Shown piece after piece: positions 49,089 through 58,436 of a stretch of 64,000 bases of DNA; position 1 is the first letter of the stretch, and each line of letters opens with the position of its first letter. The stretch is from Dyadobacter jiangsuensis (GTDB lineage Bacteria > Bacteroidota > Bacteroidia > Cytophagales > Spirosomataceae), in the NCBI RefSeq assembly GCF_003014695.1, contig NZ_PYAS01000004.1:434001-498000 (forward strand), given 5' to 3'. A program made the position numbers and the translations under genes. The notes under the pieces were generated by a model, which saw only the letters and a program-made list of their open reading frames with translations, was not told the origin of the DNA and did not search any database.

Positions 49089-51410
49089 CTAGCTCGGTTT
49101 CACATTTTTCCCCTGACGTTTGGCAATTGAAAGCAATAATGCGGGCAAAAGGATCAGATTGGTGCACATTGCTACCAGCAAAGTGATGGATACCATGACG
49201 CCCATCGCAGCCGTTCCACCAAAACTGGACGCAGCAAAAATCGAAAACCCGCAGAAAAGGATCACCGCCGTGTAGATCATACTCAGACCAGTTCCGAAAA
49301 TAGAAGCGGTTACCGCTTTCGATGGCGTCAGGCCTTTTTTATAGAGCTCCTCGCGGTAGCGTGTCAGGAAGTAAACCGTTCCGTCGGACGCAATACCGAA
49401 TGTGATGCTGAAAATAAGGATCGTCGTCGGTTTGAAATAAATATCGAAATACCCCATGATGCCGGCTGTCAATGCGAGCGGGATCAGGCAGGGGAGTTTA
49501 GAAAGCAGGATAATCGGGATGGAGCGGAAAAGCGCCATACCCACGATTGCGATGAGCACAATCGCGATGAGGAGGCTTTCGTACAGATTGCTGAGCAGGT
49601 AGTCGTTGCTTTTCAGGAACACCAGGCTGTGGCCGGTGAGTCCCACCTTGTATTTCTCGGGGCTGAAAATCGAATCGACCTTCGGGCGGATCCGGCCCAT
49701 GAGCTCCTTAATGCGCTCGGAGCCGACATCGGCCATTTGGAAACTGACGCGAGTAACGCTTTTGTCCTCGTTCAAAAACGAAGTCAGCTGCTTGGCCGCA
49801 CCTTGCTGGCTTTGCAGATATGGAGCCATTTTATTTAGTTCCAGCACGCCCGGTAATGCGTAATACTTGGCATCACCGCCGCGGTAACCCTGATAAAGGA
49901 ATTTGGATGCTTCTACGATGGAAACGGGTTTTGAGAACTCGGGGAATTTGGCCATTTCATTCTGCAAAGCCTTGATTTTATACAAGGTCCTGGCCTGGTC
50001 CGCGAAAACGCCGTTTGGCTGTTGGGTGTTGATCATCACCTCAAAAGGCAGTACGCCATTGAAGTTTTTCTCAAAAAAGCGGAGGTCGGTGTACACGACA
50101 TCCTTCTTGGGCAAATCATCTACCACATAACCGATCGTCTTGATCTTGGTCATACCGAATGCCGAAACGACGATAAGCACGACCATGGCAATGTAAATTT
50201 CTTTCCGGCGATTGTGCACCAGATTGTTGACCATCCTGAGGAACCCGAATGCCCATTTGCCTTCGAGGTGTTTCAAATGGCGGGGCTTAGGCGTGCTCAT
50301 GTAATGCAAAGTAATGGGCAGAAGAACCAGGCAAAGCACATAGGTAACCATCACACTGATGGCAGCCACCACACCAAATTCTACCAGCAGAATACTATTG
50401 GTGAAATAAAACACCCCAAAACCAATAGCCGTCGTCATGTTCGCCAGAAACGTCGACAACCCTATTTGGCGGATCATTTCACGCAATGCCTCGTCTTTGT
50501 TATTATGCGAGACGAGCTCCGCCTGGTATTTATTGATCAGGAACACGCAGTTGGGTACGCCGATGACAATCAGCAAGGGCGGAATTAGGCCTGTGAGCGC
50601 AGTGATTTTGTAGTTAAATAAATGCAATATCCCTACCGAGAACACCACACCGATGAGCACCACTATAATGGACAGCAAAGTAAGCCGGAATGAGCGGAAG
50701 AACGCCCAGAGAATGAGCAGCGTCACGAATACCGCCAAGCCCATGAAAAGCTCCATTTCACCGGAGATCTTCTTCATATTCACCGTCCGGATGTAAGGCA
50801 TCCCGGAATAATGCAGATCGGTATTGTATTTGGTCGCGAACGTTTCCGACATTTTCTCGATATCGTCGACGATCGTCAGGCGGCGTTTCGAATTGAGTTC
50901 TTTGTCGTTGAAGGTGATGACGATGAGTGTCGCGTTGGTTTTGCTGTTGAGGACCAGCCCTTCGTAAATGGGCAGATTGGCAATCTCTTTTTTAATGCTG
51001 TCGGCCTCCGCCTGGGTGTTGGGAATATCGCGGATAACCGGGGAGAAATCGAAACGGGTGAGACTGTCGTTGCGGGCAATTTTATAGACATTGGCCAGCG
51101 AAAGCACGTTCTTGATACCCTCTGTCTCCTTAATTTGCTGGGAGAGCTTGCACCAGTCGCGGAATTTGTTGATCTCGAAAAGCTGCGGGTCCTGCCAGCC
51201 GATCACCATCACACTGCCGTCTTCACCGAAAAGCTTGCGGAAGTCCTGGTATTCTTTCTCTACGGGGTCGTTGGAGGGCAGGATGCGTGCGAAATTGTAG
51301 GAGAGTTCAATTTTGCTGGCTTCATAGGCCATGAAGACCGTCGATACTAACACTAATGCAACCCACAAAAGCCGGTAGCGGATAATGTAAGTTGCTATTT
51401 TATTCCACAT
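49089..51410 (-). CDS. MMPL/RND-type lipid or efflux transporter, 773 aa
   Basis: Two repeats, each with one N-terminal helix, a large periplasmic domain (about 30-220 and 420-600) and five further helices; the segments 'LLIVIGVPNCVFLINKYQAEL' and 'FSITFGIASDGTVYFLTRYREEL' carry the family's Asp/Asn in helix 4. A proton-driven exporter of lipid-like substrates (HpnN/MmpL class) or a resistance pump; no membrane-fusion or outer-membrane gene is adjacent. ATG at 51410 is used; a TTG two codons upstream is less likely. Confidence 0.88.
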   Translation of the reverse strand: MWNKIATYIIRYRLLWVALVLVSTVFMAYEASKIELSYNFARILPSNDPVEKEYQDFRKLFGEDGSVMVIGWQDPQLFEINKFRDWCKLSQQIKETEGIKNVLSLANVYKIARNDSLTRFDFSPVIRDIPNTQAEADSIKKEIANLPIYEGLVLNSKTNATLIVITFNDKELNSKRRLTIVDDIEKMSETFATKYNTDLHYSGMPYIRTVNMKKISGEMELFMGLAVFVTLLILWAFFRSFRLTLLSIIVVLIGVVFSVGILHLFNYKITALTGLIPPLLIVIGVPNCVFLINKYQAELVSHNNKDEALREMIRQIGLSTFLANMTTAIGFGVFYFTNSILLVEFGVVAAISVMVTYVLCLVLLPITLHYMSTPKPRHLKHLEGKWAFGFLRMVNNLVHNRRKEIYIAMVVLIVVSAFGMTKIKTIGYVVDDLPKKDVVYTDLRFFEKNFNGVLPFEVMINTQQPNGVFADQARTLYKIKALQNEMAKFPEFSKPVSIVEASKFLYQGYRGGDAKYYALPGVLELNKMAPYLQSQQGAAKQLTSFLNEDKSVTRVSFQMADVGSERIKELMGRIRPKVDSIFSPEKYKVGLTGHSLVFLKSNDYLLSNLYESLLIAIVLIAIVGMALFRSIPIILLSKLPCLIPLALTAGIMGYFDIYFKPTTILIFSITFGIASDGTVYFLTRYREELYKKGLTPSKAVTASIFGTGLSMIYTAVILFCGFSIFAASSFGGTAAMGVMVSITLLVAMCTNLILLPALLLSIAKRQGKNVKPS

Positions 51411-51438
51411 AATCAATTATTCAGTTCACAAAAAGTTG

Positions 51439-51446
51439 CAAATATA
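51439..51446 (-). promoter_or_regulatory. -7 element TATATTTG of the MMPL transporter
   Basis: On the minus strand TATATTTG matches TAnnTTTG, 28 bases before the ATG at 51410. Confidence 0.45.
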
Positions 51447-51481
51447 GCTATTACGAAGGGAAAAGGGGCATTTTCGAGGCT

Positions 51482-52666
51482 TCAAATGCCCGCCAATCTT
51501 TCAAGGTGATGGTATTCAATGCCAAAGAACCGCTTGGCCTCCCGGATCTTTTCCAGTGATGCGGCCTGCGATTTTTCGCTTCTATTACCCTTTGTTCCCA
51601 CTATCAGTACGTTTTTGGGCGTGTGGGCATCGGAAATAAATTCGAACACCTTCGTTTTGTAGCCAAAATATTCCAGCACCAGCGCGCGGATACCATCGGT
51701 TACCATTTCCGCCTGTCTTTCAAGGAAAATACCATGCCGCGTCAGGAAAGAGACGTCGTTCTCGGTCTTATGCTTCTCGATTTGCCTCCGGATTTGCTTG
51801 TGGCAGCAGGGCGCAACCACGATCAGGTCGGACCCGGCCTGGATGCCCTTGAATATCGCATCGTCGGTGGCGGTGTCGCAGGCATGGAGCGCGATGAGGA
51901 TATTCGTGCCGGCCGCATCGAATTGATCGATCGTGCCTTCCCGGAATGAGAGCCCGTCGAATCCGGCGTTTTGAGCGATTTGGTTGCATAATGTCACCAA
52001 ATCTTCCCGAAACTCGATGCCCGTAACCTCCGGAGTGAGTTTCAGTACATTTTTGAGGTAATCGTAGAGCGCAAACGTGAGGTAACCCTTGCCCGAGCCC
52101 ATATCGGCTACCTTAATAGCATTTCCGGGATTAATCTCCCTGATCAGACTGCTCAGAATGTCGATATAATGGTTGATCTGCCGGAATTTATCCTGCGCAT
52201 TGTGGAATACGTTACCCTGCTGGTCGGTGATTTTCAGATCGAACAGATACCCTTTGCCGTTCGACGAAATGAGCCGGTTTTTGTTCTTATCGTGGCTCAT
52301 AGAGGGCGTATCCCTGTTGGCGACGGCTTTTTTCTTCAAAGTTGTCTTACCGCTGGGGTGCATTTCAAAAAGCAGATCCGAATCGGTCATTTGCAGCGTC
52401 GCAACGCGGAAATCACTTCCGAGCCATTGCGTTAGCATTCCGACCACCTCCTCGTAGGTGTGATTTTTGGTGATATCGCGCGTTTTGTGGCGATAGGTAA
52501 GGCTGAGCCGCGGCTCTTTCTTGATGAGGACTTTTTTGATGTAGATGTTTTTCAGGCTTTCATCGGCGCCGTGGTAGTTGCCGAGCGAGAGTTTGACGAA
52601 CGAGTCGTTGTGAAGACTGTTTTCGCTCTCGGTAATAAATTCCTGAGCCTTTTCGGTAACATTCAT
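51482..52666 (-). CDS. SAM-dependent methyltransferase (Methyltransf_32 type), 394 aa
   Basis: N-terminal ~150 residues without known fold, then a class I methyltransferase: 'KVADMGSGKGYLTFALYDYLKN', 'VTGIEFREDLV', 'LIALHACDTATDDAI', and 'APCCHKQIRRQI', a motif typical of the GSTCD/Methyltransf_32 group. A soluble enzyme of unknown target, probably RNA. Monocistronic. Confidence 0.88.
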   Translation of the reverse strand: MNVTEKAQEFITESENSLHNDSFVKLSLGNYHGADESLKNIYIKKVLIKKEPRLSLTYRHKTRDITKNHTYEEVVGMLTQWLGSDFRVATLQMTDSDLLFEMHPSGKTTLKKKAVANRDTPSMSHDKNKNRLISSNGKGYLFDLKITDQQGNVFHNAQDKFRQINHYIDILSSLIREINPGNAIKVADMGSGKGYLTFALYDYLKNVLKLTPEVTGIEFREDLVTLCNQIAQNAGFDGLSFREGTIDQFDAAGTNILIALHACDTATDDAIFKGIQAGSDLIVVAPCCHKQIRRQIEKHKTENDVSFLTRHGIFLERQAEMVTDGIRALVLEYFGYKTKVFEFISDAHTPKNVLIVGTKGNRSEKSQAASLEKIREAKRFFGIEYHHLERLAGI

Positions 52667-52737
52667 GAGGGTGCTTCAATCTTTTCTATAAGAGGTAACG
52701 ACCAAAAGAGCCGTTACAGTCTCATTGCGCGGGAAAA

Positions 52738-54540
52738 TCACTTGATGATCACTTTCGGGATCTCGATTTCGACACGGATGCCGTTTTGGTTCTCGCTGTG
52801 GATCTGTATTTTACCATGCAGACTTTCCACACGGCTTTTGATATTTCTCAAACCAACTCCCTGCCGGCTGGGTTCGATCATCCCGGTACCGTTGTCGCTC
52901 ACCACAAGGACGATCGTTTTGAGGTTTTCGGTCAGGTCAACCGATGCCTCGGTGGCGCCGGAGTGTTTGATAATGTTGTTGGTCAATTCCAATACGATGC
53001 TGTACAGCTCAAACTCGATCTTGTTGTTGAGCCGGTTGTTCATTCCCTTCTGGTTGAAGGCGAATGCGATATTCTTGTTTTCGTTCAGTTTGCTGATCAG
53101 CCGGTGCAAGGCCATAATCAGCCCGTGCTCTTCGAGCTCGGCCGGCATCAGGTTGTGTGAAAGGCTCCTTACTTCTTTATAAGCGGCCCCCACCATCTGG
53201 TGTACGCTTTCGTAGATCTTTTGTTCTTCTTCGGAAAGTACTTTTTTATCAATTCCATACAAATACCAGTTCAGCGACGCCAATGTACCGCCCAGGTGGT
53301 CGTGCAGTTCGGCAGCGACGCGCTTTCGTTCGATCGTCTGCCCTTCAATCAGCGCGGCCTGGATTTCGGCGTTTTTCCTGCGGAGCTTTTTGTTATTGAA
53401 CCAGAGGAAGACGGCAAAAAGGATAACGAGGCAAGAGAAGCCGATCAGGAACCGCTGTACCGTACGCTGCTCGCTGATGATTTTCTGCTGGATTTCGGAG
53501 TCCATCAGCTTGTTGTCGTACATCAGCTGGTACATCGTGTATTGGCGTTTGATCGTTTCGTCATGGATCATGCGCCGTGTGTAGTTGACCGCCTGGCTGT
53601 AATTCAACGCTACATCGTACAAGCCTTTTGCTTTGTAGGAGCGGGATAGCGTCACAAGCGCCCAGTTGGTTTGCTGGGTCGAATGGTAGATTTTGGAGTA
53701 GGTCAATGCCCTGAGTCCTGCCTCGATTGACTCGTCGAATTTTTTCTGGTAGTAGTAGGTATTGCTCAGGTCGTTCAGGCAATTCACTTCGCCGTACCGG
53801 TTCTGGATTTTCCTGAATAGCGCAATGCTTTGCAAAAAGTACTTTTCGGCCACGGCATAGTTGCCGGTACGCACGTGCATGTAGCCGATACTTTGCAGGA
53901 CAGTCGCGCGGCCCCAGTCGGAGTTCATCTTGTCGAACATCTTGTACGACTGGTCGTACAGTTTTACCGCAACATCATACATGCTTTTCTCGCGGTAGCA
54001 GTTGCCCAGGTTTTCGATGCTCAACGCCAGCGAGCTGTCGGCTTTCAGTTGGGTGAAAATCTGTACGGCATGCTCGTAGTTGATCCGGGAGGAGTCCCAT
54101 TGACGGTATTCGGAGTAGCTTTCGCCCAGGAAACGTTTGCCATGGGCGGTGAACATGGGCATGTTCAATTGCTTCGAGAGGGTGATCGTTTCATTGGAAA
54201 GCTCGCGCAGAACGTCATAGCTTCCATCGAGCAAGTAATAGGTACTCAGCAGGTTATAAGCAAGTAGTTTTCCCTTTGCCCATTGATGTTTTTGCGATAG
54301 CCTCAGTACGTGTTTGGAATAGAACATGGACTTTTCCGCGTCCTGAAACAAGTACTCGGAGGCAAGCCTGTGATATTTATGGATCAGGACGGTGTCTTCG
54401 GCAAAGCCTTCCTGCGGTTTGGATTCCACGATCTCTGTACTTCTTTTTCCGCCGTTGTCCTGGCCGGTGGAGGTACATTGGCTGAAAGAGAGAACACATC
54501 CTAACGAGAAGAGGAGAATTAGTTTGTAGAATTCATTCAT
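52738..54540 (-). CDS. TPR-containing lipoprotein sensor histidine kinase, HisKA_3 type, 600 aa
   Basis: Lipoprotein signal with 'LSFSQCTSTGQ', tetratricopeptide repeats (about 50-330), one membrane helix near 370 ('FLIGFSCLVILFAVFLWFN'), coiled coil, HisKA_3 ('ERKRVAAELHDHLGGTLASLNWYL') and HATPase with 'DNGTGM' and 'GVGLRNIKSRVE'. NarL-type kinases of this form usually phosphorylate a LuxR-type regulator encoded nearby; none is in the immediate neighbourhood, so it is an orphan. Confidence 0.88.
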   Translation of the reverse strand: MNEFYKLILLFSLGCVLSFSQCTSTGQDNGGKRSTEIVESKPQEGFAEDTVLIHKYHRLASEYLFQDAEKSMFYSKHVLRLSQKHQWAKGKLLAYNLLSTYYLLDGSYDVLRELSNETITLSKQLNMPMFTAHGKRFLGESYSEYRQWDSSRINYEHAVQIFTQLKADSSLALSIENLGNCYREKSMYDVAVKLYDQSYKMFDKMNSDWGRATVLQSIGYMHVRTGNYAVAEKYFLQSIALFRKIQNRYGEVNCLNDLSNTYYYQKKFDESIEAGLRALTYSKIYHSTQQTNWALVTLSRSYKAKGLYDVALNYSQAVNYTRRMIHDETIKRQYTMYQLMYDNKLMDSEIQQKIISEQRTVQRFLIGFSCLVILFAVFLWFNNKKLRRKNAEIQAALIEGQTIERKRVAAELHDHLGGTLASLNWYLYGIDKKVLSEEEQKIYESVHQMVGAAYKEVRSLSHNLMPAELEEHGLIMALHRLISKLNENKNIAFAFNQKGMNNRLNNKIEFELYSIVLELTNNIIKHSGATEASVDLTENLKTIVLVVSDNGTGMIEPSRQGVGLRNIKSRVESLHGKIQIHSENQNGIRVEIEIPKVIIK

Positions 54541-54610
54541 ATAATACTGATCTCTTGGGAGTTAGGTGCGTAGTGGGTTGTCGAAGGCTGGTTTAATAAG
54601 GCGCGTACGG

Positions 54611-55234
54611 TTAGCCTTTACTTACAAAAATATTGTCTTTTATGTAATATCTGTAAGGAAGCTCCCGGCCGACATTAATGCCGACACGCGGGCCGCTTGT
54701 AATCGCCTGAGGAGCAGCGACTGGTGAGCGGAGGTACAATGTATCGCCGGACAGCAAGGTGGCATTGTGCTTGTCACGCTCAATGCCCATGGCTTGTACC
54801 AGTTTGCCGGGACCGCGGCAAAGTTCTTTGAGCGTAACCTTACCGGTCGGGGACATACCGGGCGCTTTCCCGGGCCGGACCAGCCTGCGCATTTCCATGA
54901 GCTCGATACCGGCCGTTGGCTGCAATGCACGGATCAGCACCGCTTCCCCGGTGCCTTCGGCATTGCTGACGATGTTGAAGCATTGGTACATGCCGTAAAT
55001 CAGGTACACATACACCGTGCCGGCGATGCCATACATGGGCTCCGTTCGGGTTGTACGCCGGTTGAACGCATGGCACGCGGGATCGTCCTGCAAATAGGCC
55101 TCTGTTTCGACGATCATGCCGCTTGTAAGGCCATCCGGACTTTCATGCACCAGCTCGCAGCCCAGCAATTTTTGCGCGAGCGTGCGGGTATCGTAATCGG
55201 AGAAGAAGGAAAGAGGAAGCTTCTCTCCGGGCAT
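54611..55234 (-). CDS. 3-methyladenine DNA glycosylase (AAG/MPG), 207 aa
   Basis: Diagnostic blocks: 'GMIVETEAYLQDDPACHAF' with the catalytic Glu, 'RTEPMYGIAGTVYVYLIYGMYQCFNIVS', and 'LCRGPGKLVQAMGI'. It removes alkylated or deaminated purines in base-excision repair. Its start overlaps the yicC stop by one base (TGATG), so both are in one operon. Confidence 0.95.
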   Translation of the reverse strand: MPGEKLPLSFFSDYDTRTLAQKLLGCELVHESPDGLTSGMIVETEAYLQDDPACHAFNRRTTRTEPMYGIAGTVYVYLIYGMYQCFNIVSNAEGTGEAVLIRALQPTAGIELMEMRRLVRPGKAPGMSPTGKVTLKELCRGPGKLVQAMGIERDKHNATLLSGDTLYLRSPVAAPQAITSGPRVGINVGRELPYRYYIKDNIFVSKG

Positions 55235-56121
55235 CAGATAATGTTCATCGTTTGCTCCTTGATCTTTTCGAGCTCGTCTTTCATTTGTACCACAAGGTGC
55301 TGGATCGTAGCGTCGTTCGCTTTCGAGCCGATGGTATTGATCTCCCGGCCGATTTCCTGTGCGATGAAGTTGAGCTTTTTACCATTGCTTTCCGAAGCTT
55401 TCATCGTTTCGGTGAAATAGGTAAGGTGGTTTGCCAAACGGATTTTCTCTTCCGAAATATCGAATTTTTCGACATAATAGATCAATTCCTGCTCGAAACG
55501 GTTCGGGTCGAAATTGTCGTCGGTTAACAGGTCCCTTACCTGCTTTTCGAGACGTTCGCGAACGGCCGGAATGCGGGTTTTGTCCTGTTCAGCCACCTGG
55601 TCGAGGAGGTTTTGGATGGTAGCAATGTATTCGGCGAACTTGTCGGCGGTCATACGGCCTTCCTGTTCACGGAAAACGGAGCATTTGCGGAGCGCTTCCA
55701 TCACGGCCACCTTGATCTGCGCCCAGTCATTTTCCCTGCTCGATTCGTCCACCGTTTCGTTGTTGTAGGCATTCGGCATTTGCAATGCGATGCGGAGCAG
55801 CTCGGTGGTATCGGGGGCGAAGCCCAGCGAGCCCGCGGTTTCCGACAGGTCCTGATAATAGGCACTCACAAGCGGCCGGTTTACGGACGTGGAAGCGACG
55901 GCTTTTCCAACGGGCTGTACTGTCAATGTAAATTCAACCTTACCGCGTTCCAGCGATTGGGTAATGAGGTTACGGATTTCAATCTCCCTTTCGGAGTAGT
56001 TGCGCGGTACGCGGCAGTAAATATCCAGGAATTTGGAGTTCAATGTTTTGATTTCCACCGTGACATTGATCGATTCGGATTCGATGTTGGATACACCGTA
56101 TCCGGTCATTGATTTTAACAT
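55234..56121 (-). CDS. yicC: YicC/YloC-family endoribonuclease, 295 aa
   Basis: 'MLKSMTGYG' start, 'VEIKTLNSKFLDIYCRVPRNYSEREIEIRNLI', and the C-terminal 'FIAQEIGREINTIGSKANDATIQHLVVQMKDELEKIKEQTMNI' are family marks. YicC proteins are metal-dependent RNases involved in RNA turnover. Coupled to mpg downstream and 126 bases behind pdxA. Confidence 0.94.
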   Translation of the reverse strand: MLKSMTGYGVSNIESESINVTVEIKTLNSKFLDIYCRVPRNYSEREIEIRNLITQSLERGKVEFTLTVQPVGKAVASTSVNRPLVSAYYQDLSETAGSLGFAPDTTELLRIALQMPNAYNNETVDESSRENDWAQIKVAVMEALRKCSVFREQEGRMTADKFAEYIATIQNLLDQVAEQDKTRIPAVRERLEKQVRDLLTDDNFDPNRFEQELIYYVEKFDISEEKIRLANHLTYFTETMKASESNGKKLNFIAQEIGREINTIGSKANDATIQHLVVQMKDELEKIKEQTMNII

Positions 56122-56165
56122 AATGATGTGCGTTGGTTCCTGTTACGGAACGGGTTAAATGTTTT

Positions 56166-56244
56166 TTGACCGCCGACGGCCGACGGCTGACCGCCGATTT
56201 GTTGTTTTTGACCACAGATAACAAGATCAGCGGTCGGCGGTCAA
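56166..56244. repeat. 12-bp inverted repeat with GCCGAC-rich repeats
   Basis: TTGACCGCCGAC (56166-56177) and GTCGGCGGTCAA (56233-56244) are exact inverted copies 55 bases apart; between them CCGACGGC-type units repeat. It lies between pdxA and yicC and contains no U-tract in the direction of transcription. Confidence 0.55.
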
Positions 56245-56247
56245 CAA

Positions 56248-57354
56248 TTAGTTAAATCTCTGCTTCCCTCCCGATTTCGCCGGGTGCTGGCTTTCGGATG
56301 GTTGCGGCTTCGAGATCAGTGCATTCTTTTCCATATCGGCATTGAAAATGCGGAACCTCGATACGTCGCAGGCCAGGTACAGCGCTTGCAATAAGGAGCC
56401 GGGTTCTGCGAGGTTTTTGCCTGCAATATTATAAGCTGTGCCGTGGTCGGGCGAGGTGCGTACAGCCGAAAGCCCGGCCGTGAAGTTCACACCTTCGTTG
56501 AATGCCAGCGTTTTGAATGGGATCAGGCCCTGGTCGTGATACATCGCGAGCACGGCGTCGTACTGGCGGTAAGTACTTGCTGCGAAGAAGCCGTCGGCAG
56601 GGAAGGGGCCTACTACCAGGTTCCCTTTTTCCTTGAACTGCTTGATTACCGGCTGAATGATCTCGATCTCTTCCGAACCAAGCAAGCCATTCTCGCCCGC
56701 GTGCGGGTTGAGGCCCAGCACAGCCAGTTTAGGTTTTTTAATACCAAAATCGCCTTTCAACGACTGCAAAATCTGCTCGATCTTGGCTGTGAGTTTTTCC
56801 GCAGTGATGTGCTCGCGGACGTTTTGCAATGGCATGTGGCCCGTGAGCACGCCTACGCGCAGGTCGCCTGCGACCATGAACATCAGTGCATCGTCCTTGC
56901 CGAATGCTTCGGCGAGGTATTCGGTATGGCCGGGGAATTTGAAATCGTCGTTCTGGATATTGTCCTTATTGATCGGGCCGGTAACGAGAGCTTGTATTTT
57001 CCCTTCTTTGAGATCTTCGACGGCACGCTTTAATGAAGCAAATGAACCCTGGCCGGCTTCCGCGGTGATTTTTCCGGGCTGTATCTCGGTCTGATGGTCG
57101 TGCCAGCAGGTGATGACGTTCGTGAGTTTATGGTTAGCCTGCTCGGGTTTCTGGATGCCGTGCAGGTTCCAGTCTTTCATTTCAAGCAGGTTGCGGTACT
57201 GGTTCAATACTCTCAGGGAGCCGTAAATGATTGGTGTGCACAATTTCGATAACTGGTTCCCCTCTAATGCTTTAAGGATTACTTCCGGGCCAATGCCGTT
57301 ATAATCGCCGATTGTGATCCCGATTACCGGTTTATCACTGTGTTGTTCGCTCAT
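56248..57354 (-). CDS. pdxA: PdxA, 4-hydroxythreonine-4-phosphate dehydrogenase, 368 aa
   Basis: 'IGITIGDYNGIGPEVILKAL' start, 'ALVTGPINKDNIQNDDFKFPGHTEYLAEAFG', 'AMYHDQGLIPFKTLAFNEGVNFTAGLSAVRTSPDHGTAYNIAG' with metal-binding His residues are typical. It oxidises 4-phosphohydroxy-threonine with NAD+ in the DXP-dependent pyridoxal phosphate route. ATG at 57354 is used, since 24 codons upstream carry no homology. Divergent from a 2-hydroxyacid dehydrogenase gene, with 95 bases between. Confidence 0.94.
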   Translation of the reverse strand: MSEQHSDKPVIGITIGDYNGIGPEVILKALEGNQLSKLCTPIIYGSLRVLNQYRNLLEMKDWNLHGIQKPEQANHKLTNVITCWHDHQTEIQPGKITAEAGQGSFASLKRAVEDLKEGKIQALVTGPINKDNIQNDDFKFPGHTEYLAEAFGKDDALMFMVAGDLRVGVLTGHMPLQNVREHITAEKLTAKIEQILQSLKGDFGIKKPKLAVLGLNPHAGENGLLGSEEIEIIQPVIKQFKEKGNLVVGPFPADGFFAASTYRQYDAVLAMYHDQGLIPFKTLAFNEGVNFTAGLSAVRTSPDHGTAYNIAGKNLAEPGSLLQALYLACDVSRFRIFNADMEKNALISKPQPSESQHPAKSGGKQRFN

Positions 57355-57398
57355 GTAGGTAAATGCTGTTGTATGTGTTCTGCTGCGTAATTCTGTAT

Positions 57399-57406
57399 TA
57401 CTTTTG
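57399..57406 (+). promoter_or_regulatory. -7 element TACTTTTG of the hydroxyacid dehydrogenase
   Basis: TACTTTTG matches TAnnTTTG, 43 bases before the ATG at 57450; it supports the shorter start of the gene. Confidence 0.5.
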
Positions 57407-57449
57407 CCGGACGGTTCAACCGGCAAGTTACAAAAAATCCTGTGCTACT

Positions 57450-58376
57450 ATGAAAATCCTGATCGCAGACTCCATGCATAACTCATTATTCGAGATGCTG
57501 GACGAGCAAAAGTGGGAATACGATTACCATCCTGAATACAAAAGAGAAGACATAAAGAACGCATTGCCCGGCTATGACGGACTCATGATCCGCAGCAAGA
57601 CCTACCTCGACCGCGAAATGCTCGAAAATGCAAAGCAATTGCGTTTCATCGCACGCGCAGGTGCCGGCCTCGACCTGATCGACCTGGATGTGGCGAAAGA
57701 GCTGAATATCGAGGTATTTCATGCCGGAACAGGCAATCGCGACGCGGTTGCGGAACAAGCGCTGGGCATGCTGCTTGCACTTTTTAACAACATCCTGCGC
57801 GCCGACCGGCAGGTACGGAGCGGCATTTGGGATCGTGAAGGCAATAGGGGAGTGGAGCTGATGGGCAAGACAGTCGGTTTGATCGGCTACGGAAATAATG
57901 GCTCTGCTACTGCGAAGAGACTGAGCGGTTTCGGCTGCAAAGTGCTTGCGTATGACAAGTACCGTGACAACTACGGCGATGCATTTGCGACGGAATCGTC
58001 CATCGAGGAAATCCAGCGTGAGGCAGACATTCTCAGCCTGCATATTCCATTGACAGACATTACCCGTTACCTGGTGAATGACGAATTCATTAGTAGCTTC
58101 GCCAAGCCATTTTATTTAATGAACTTATCCAGAGGTGAAGTTGTGAAATTAAAGGCGGTTACCGAAGCTTTGGAAAGCGGAAAAATCAAAGGTGCCTGCC
58201 TGGATGTGCTTGAAAATGAAAAGATAGGCAAACTGACTGCGGAACAGCAGGAGGTTTTTGATTATTTGTGTGACTCCGACCGCGTGGTACTGACGCCGCA
58301 TATCGGTGGATGGACGCATGAGAGTTATGTCCGGATCAATAAAGTATTGGTTGAACAAATCCGGAACTGGCTATAA
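57450..58376 (+). CDS. D-2-hydroxyacid dehydrogenase (SerA-like), 308 aa
   Basis: Two-domain Rossmann enzyme: 'GLIGYGNNGSATAKRL' (GxGxxG NAD site), catalytic Arg in 'NLSRGEVV', and His in 'LTPHIGGWTHES'. Compared with 3-phosphoglycerate dehydrogenases the ACT tail is absent. It may make 3-phosphohydroxypyruvate for serine, or act in the pyridoxal pathway as PdxB/PdxR does; divergence from pdxA suggests the second. ATG at 57450 is chosen as the first with family homology. Confidence 0.9.
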   Translation: MKILIADSMHNSLFEMLDEQKWEYDYHPEYKREDIKNALPGYDGLMIRSKTYLDREMLENAKQLRFIARAGAGLDLIDLDVAKELNIEVFHAGTGNRDAVAEQALGMLLALFNNILRADRQVRSGIWDREGNRGVELMGKTVGLIGYGNNGSATAKRLSGFGCKVLAYDKYRDNYGDAFATESSIEEIQREADILSLHIPLTDITRYLVNDEFISSFAKPFYLMNLSRGEVVKLKAVTEALESGKIKGACLDVLENEKIGKLTAEQQEVFDYLCDSDRVVLTPHIGGWTHESYVRINKVLVEQIRNWL

Positions 58377-58383
58377 ACAAATA

Positions 58384-58402
58384 TGCCGACCAATGGTCGG
58401 CA
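58384..58402. terminator. Weak stem-loop between hydroxyacid dehydrogenase and rplY
   Basis: TGCCGACC-AAT-GGTCGGCA, 8-bp stem with a 3-base loop; no T-run beyond TTT. Serves convergent genes. Confidence 0.5.
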
Positions 58403-58436
58403 CGTTTGCATCTATTAGCCATGAAAAATAAAATAC

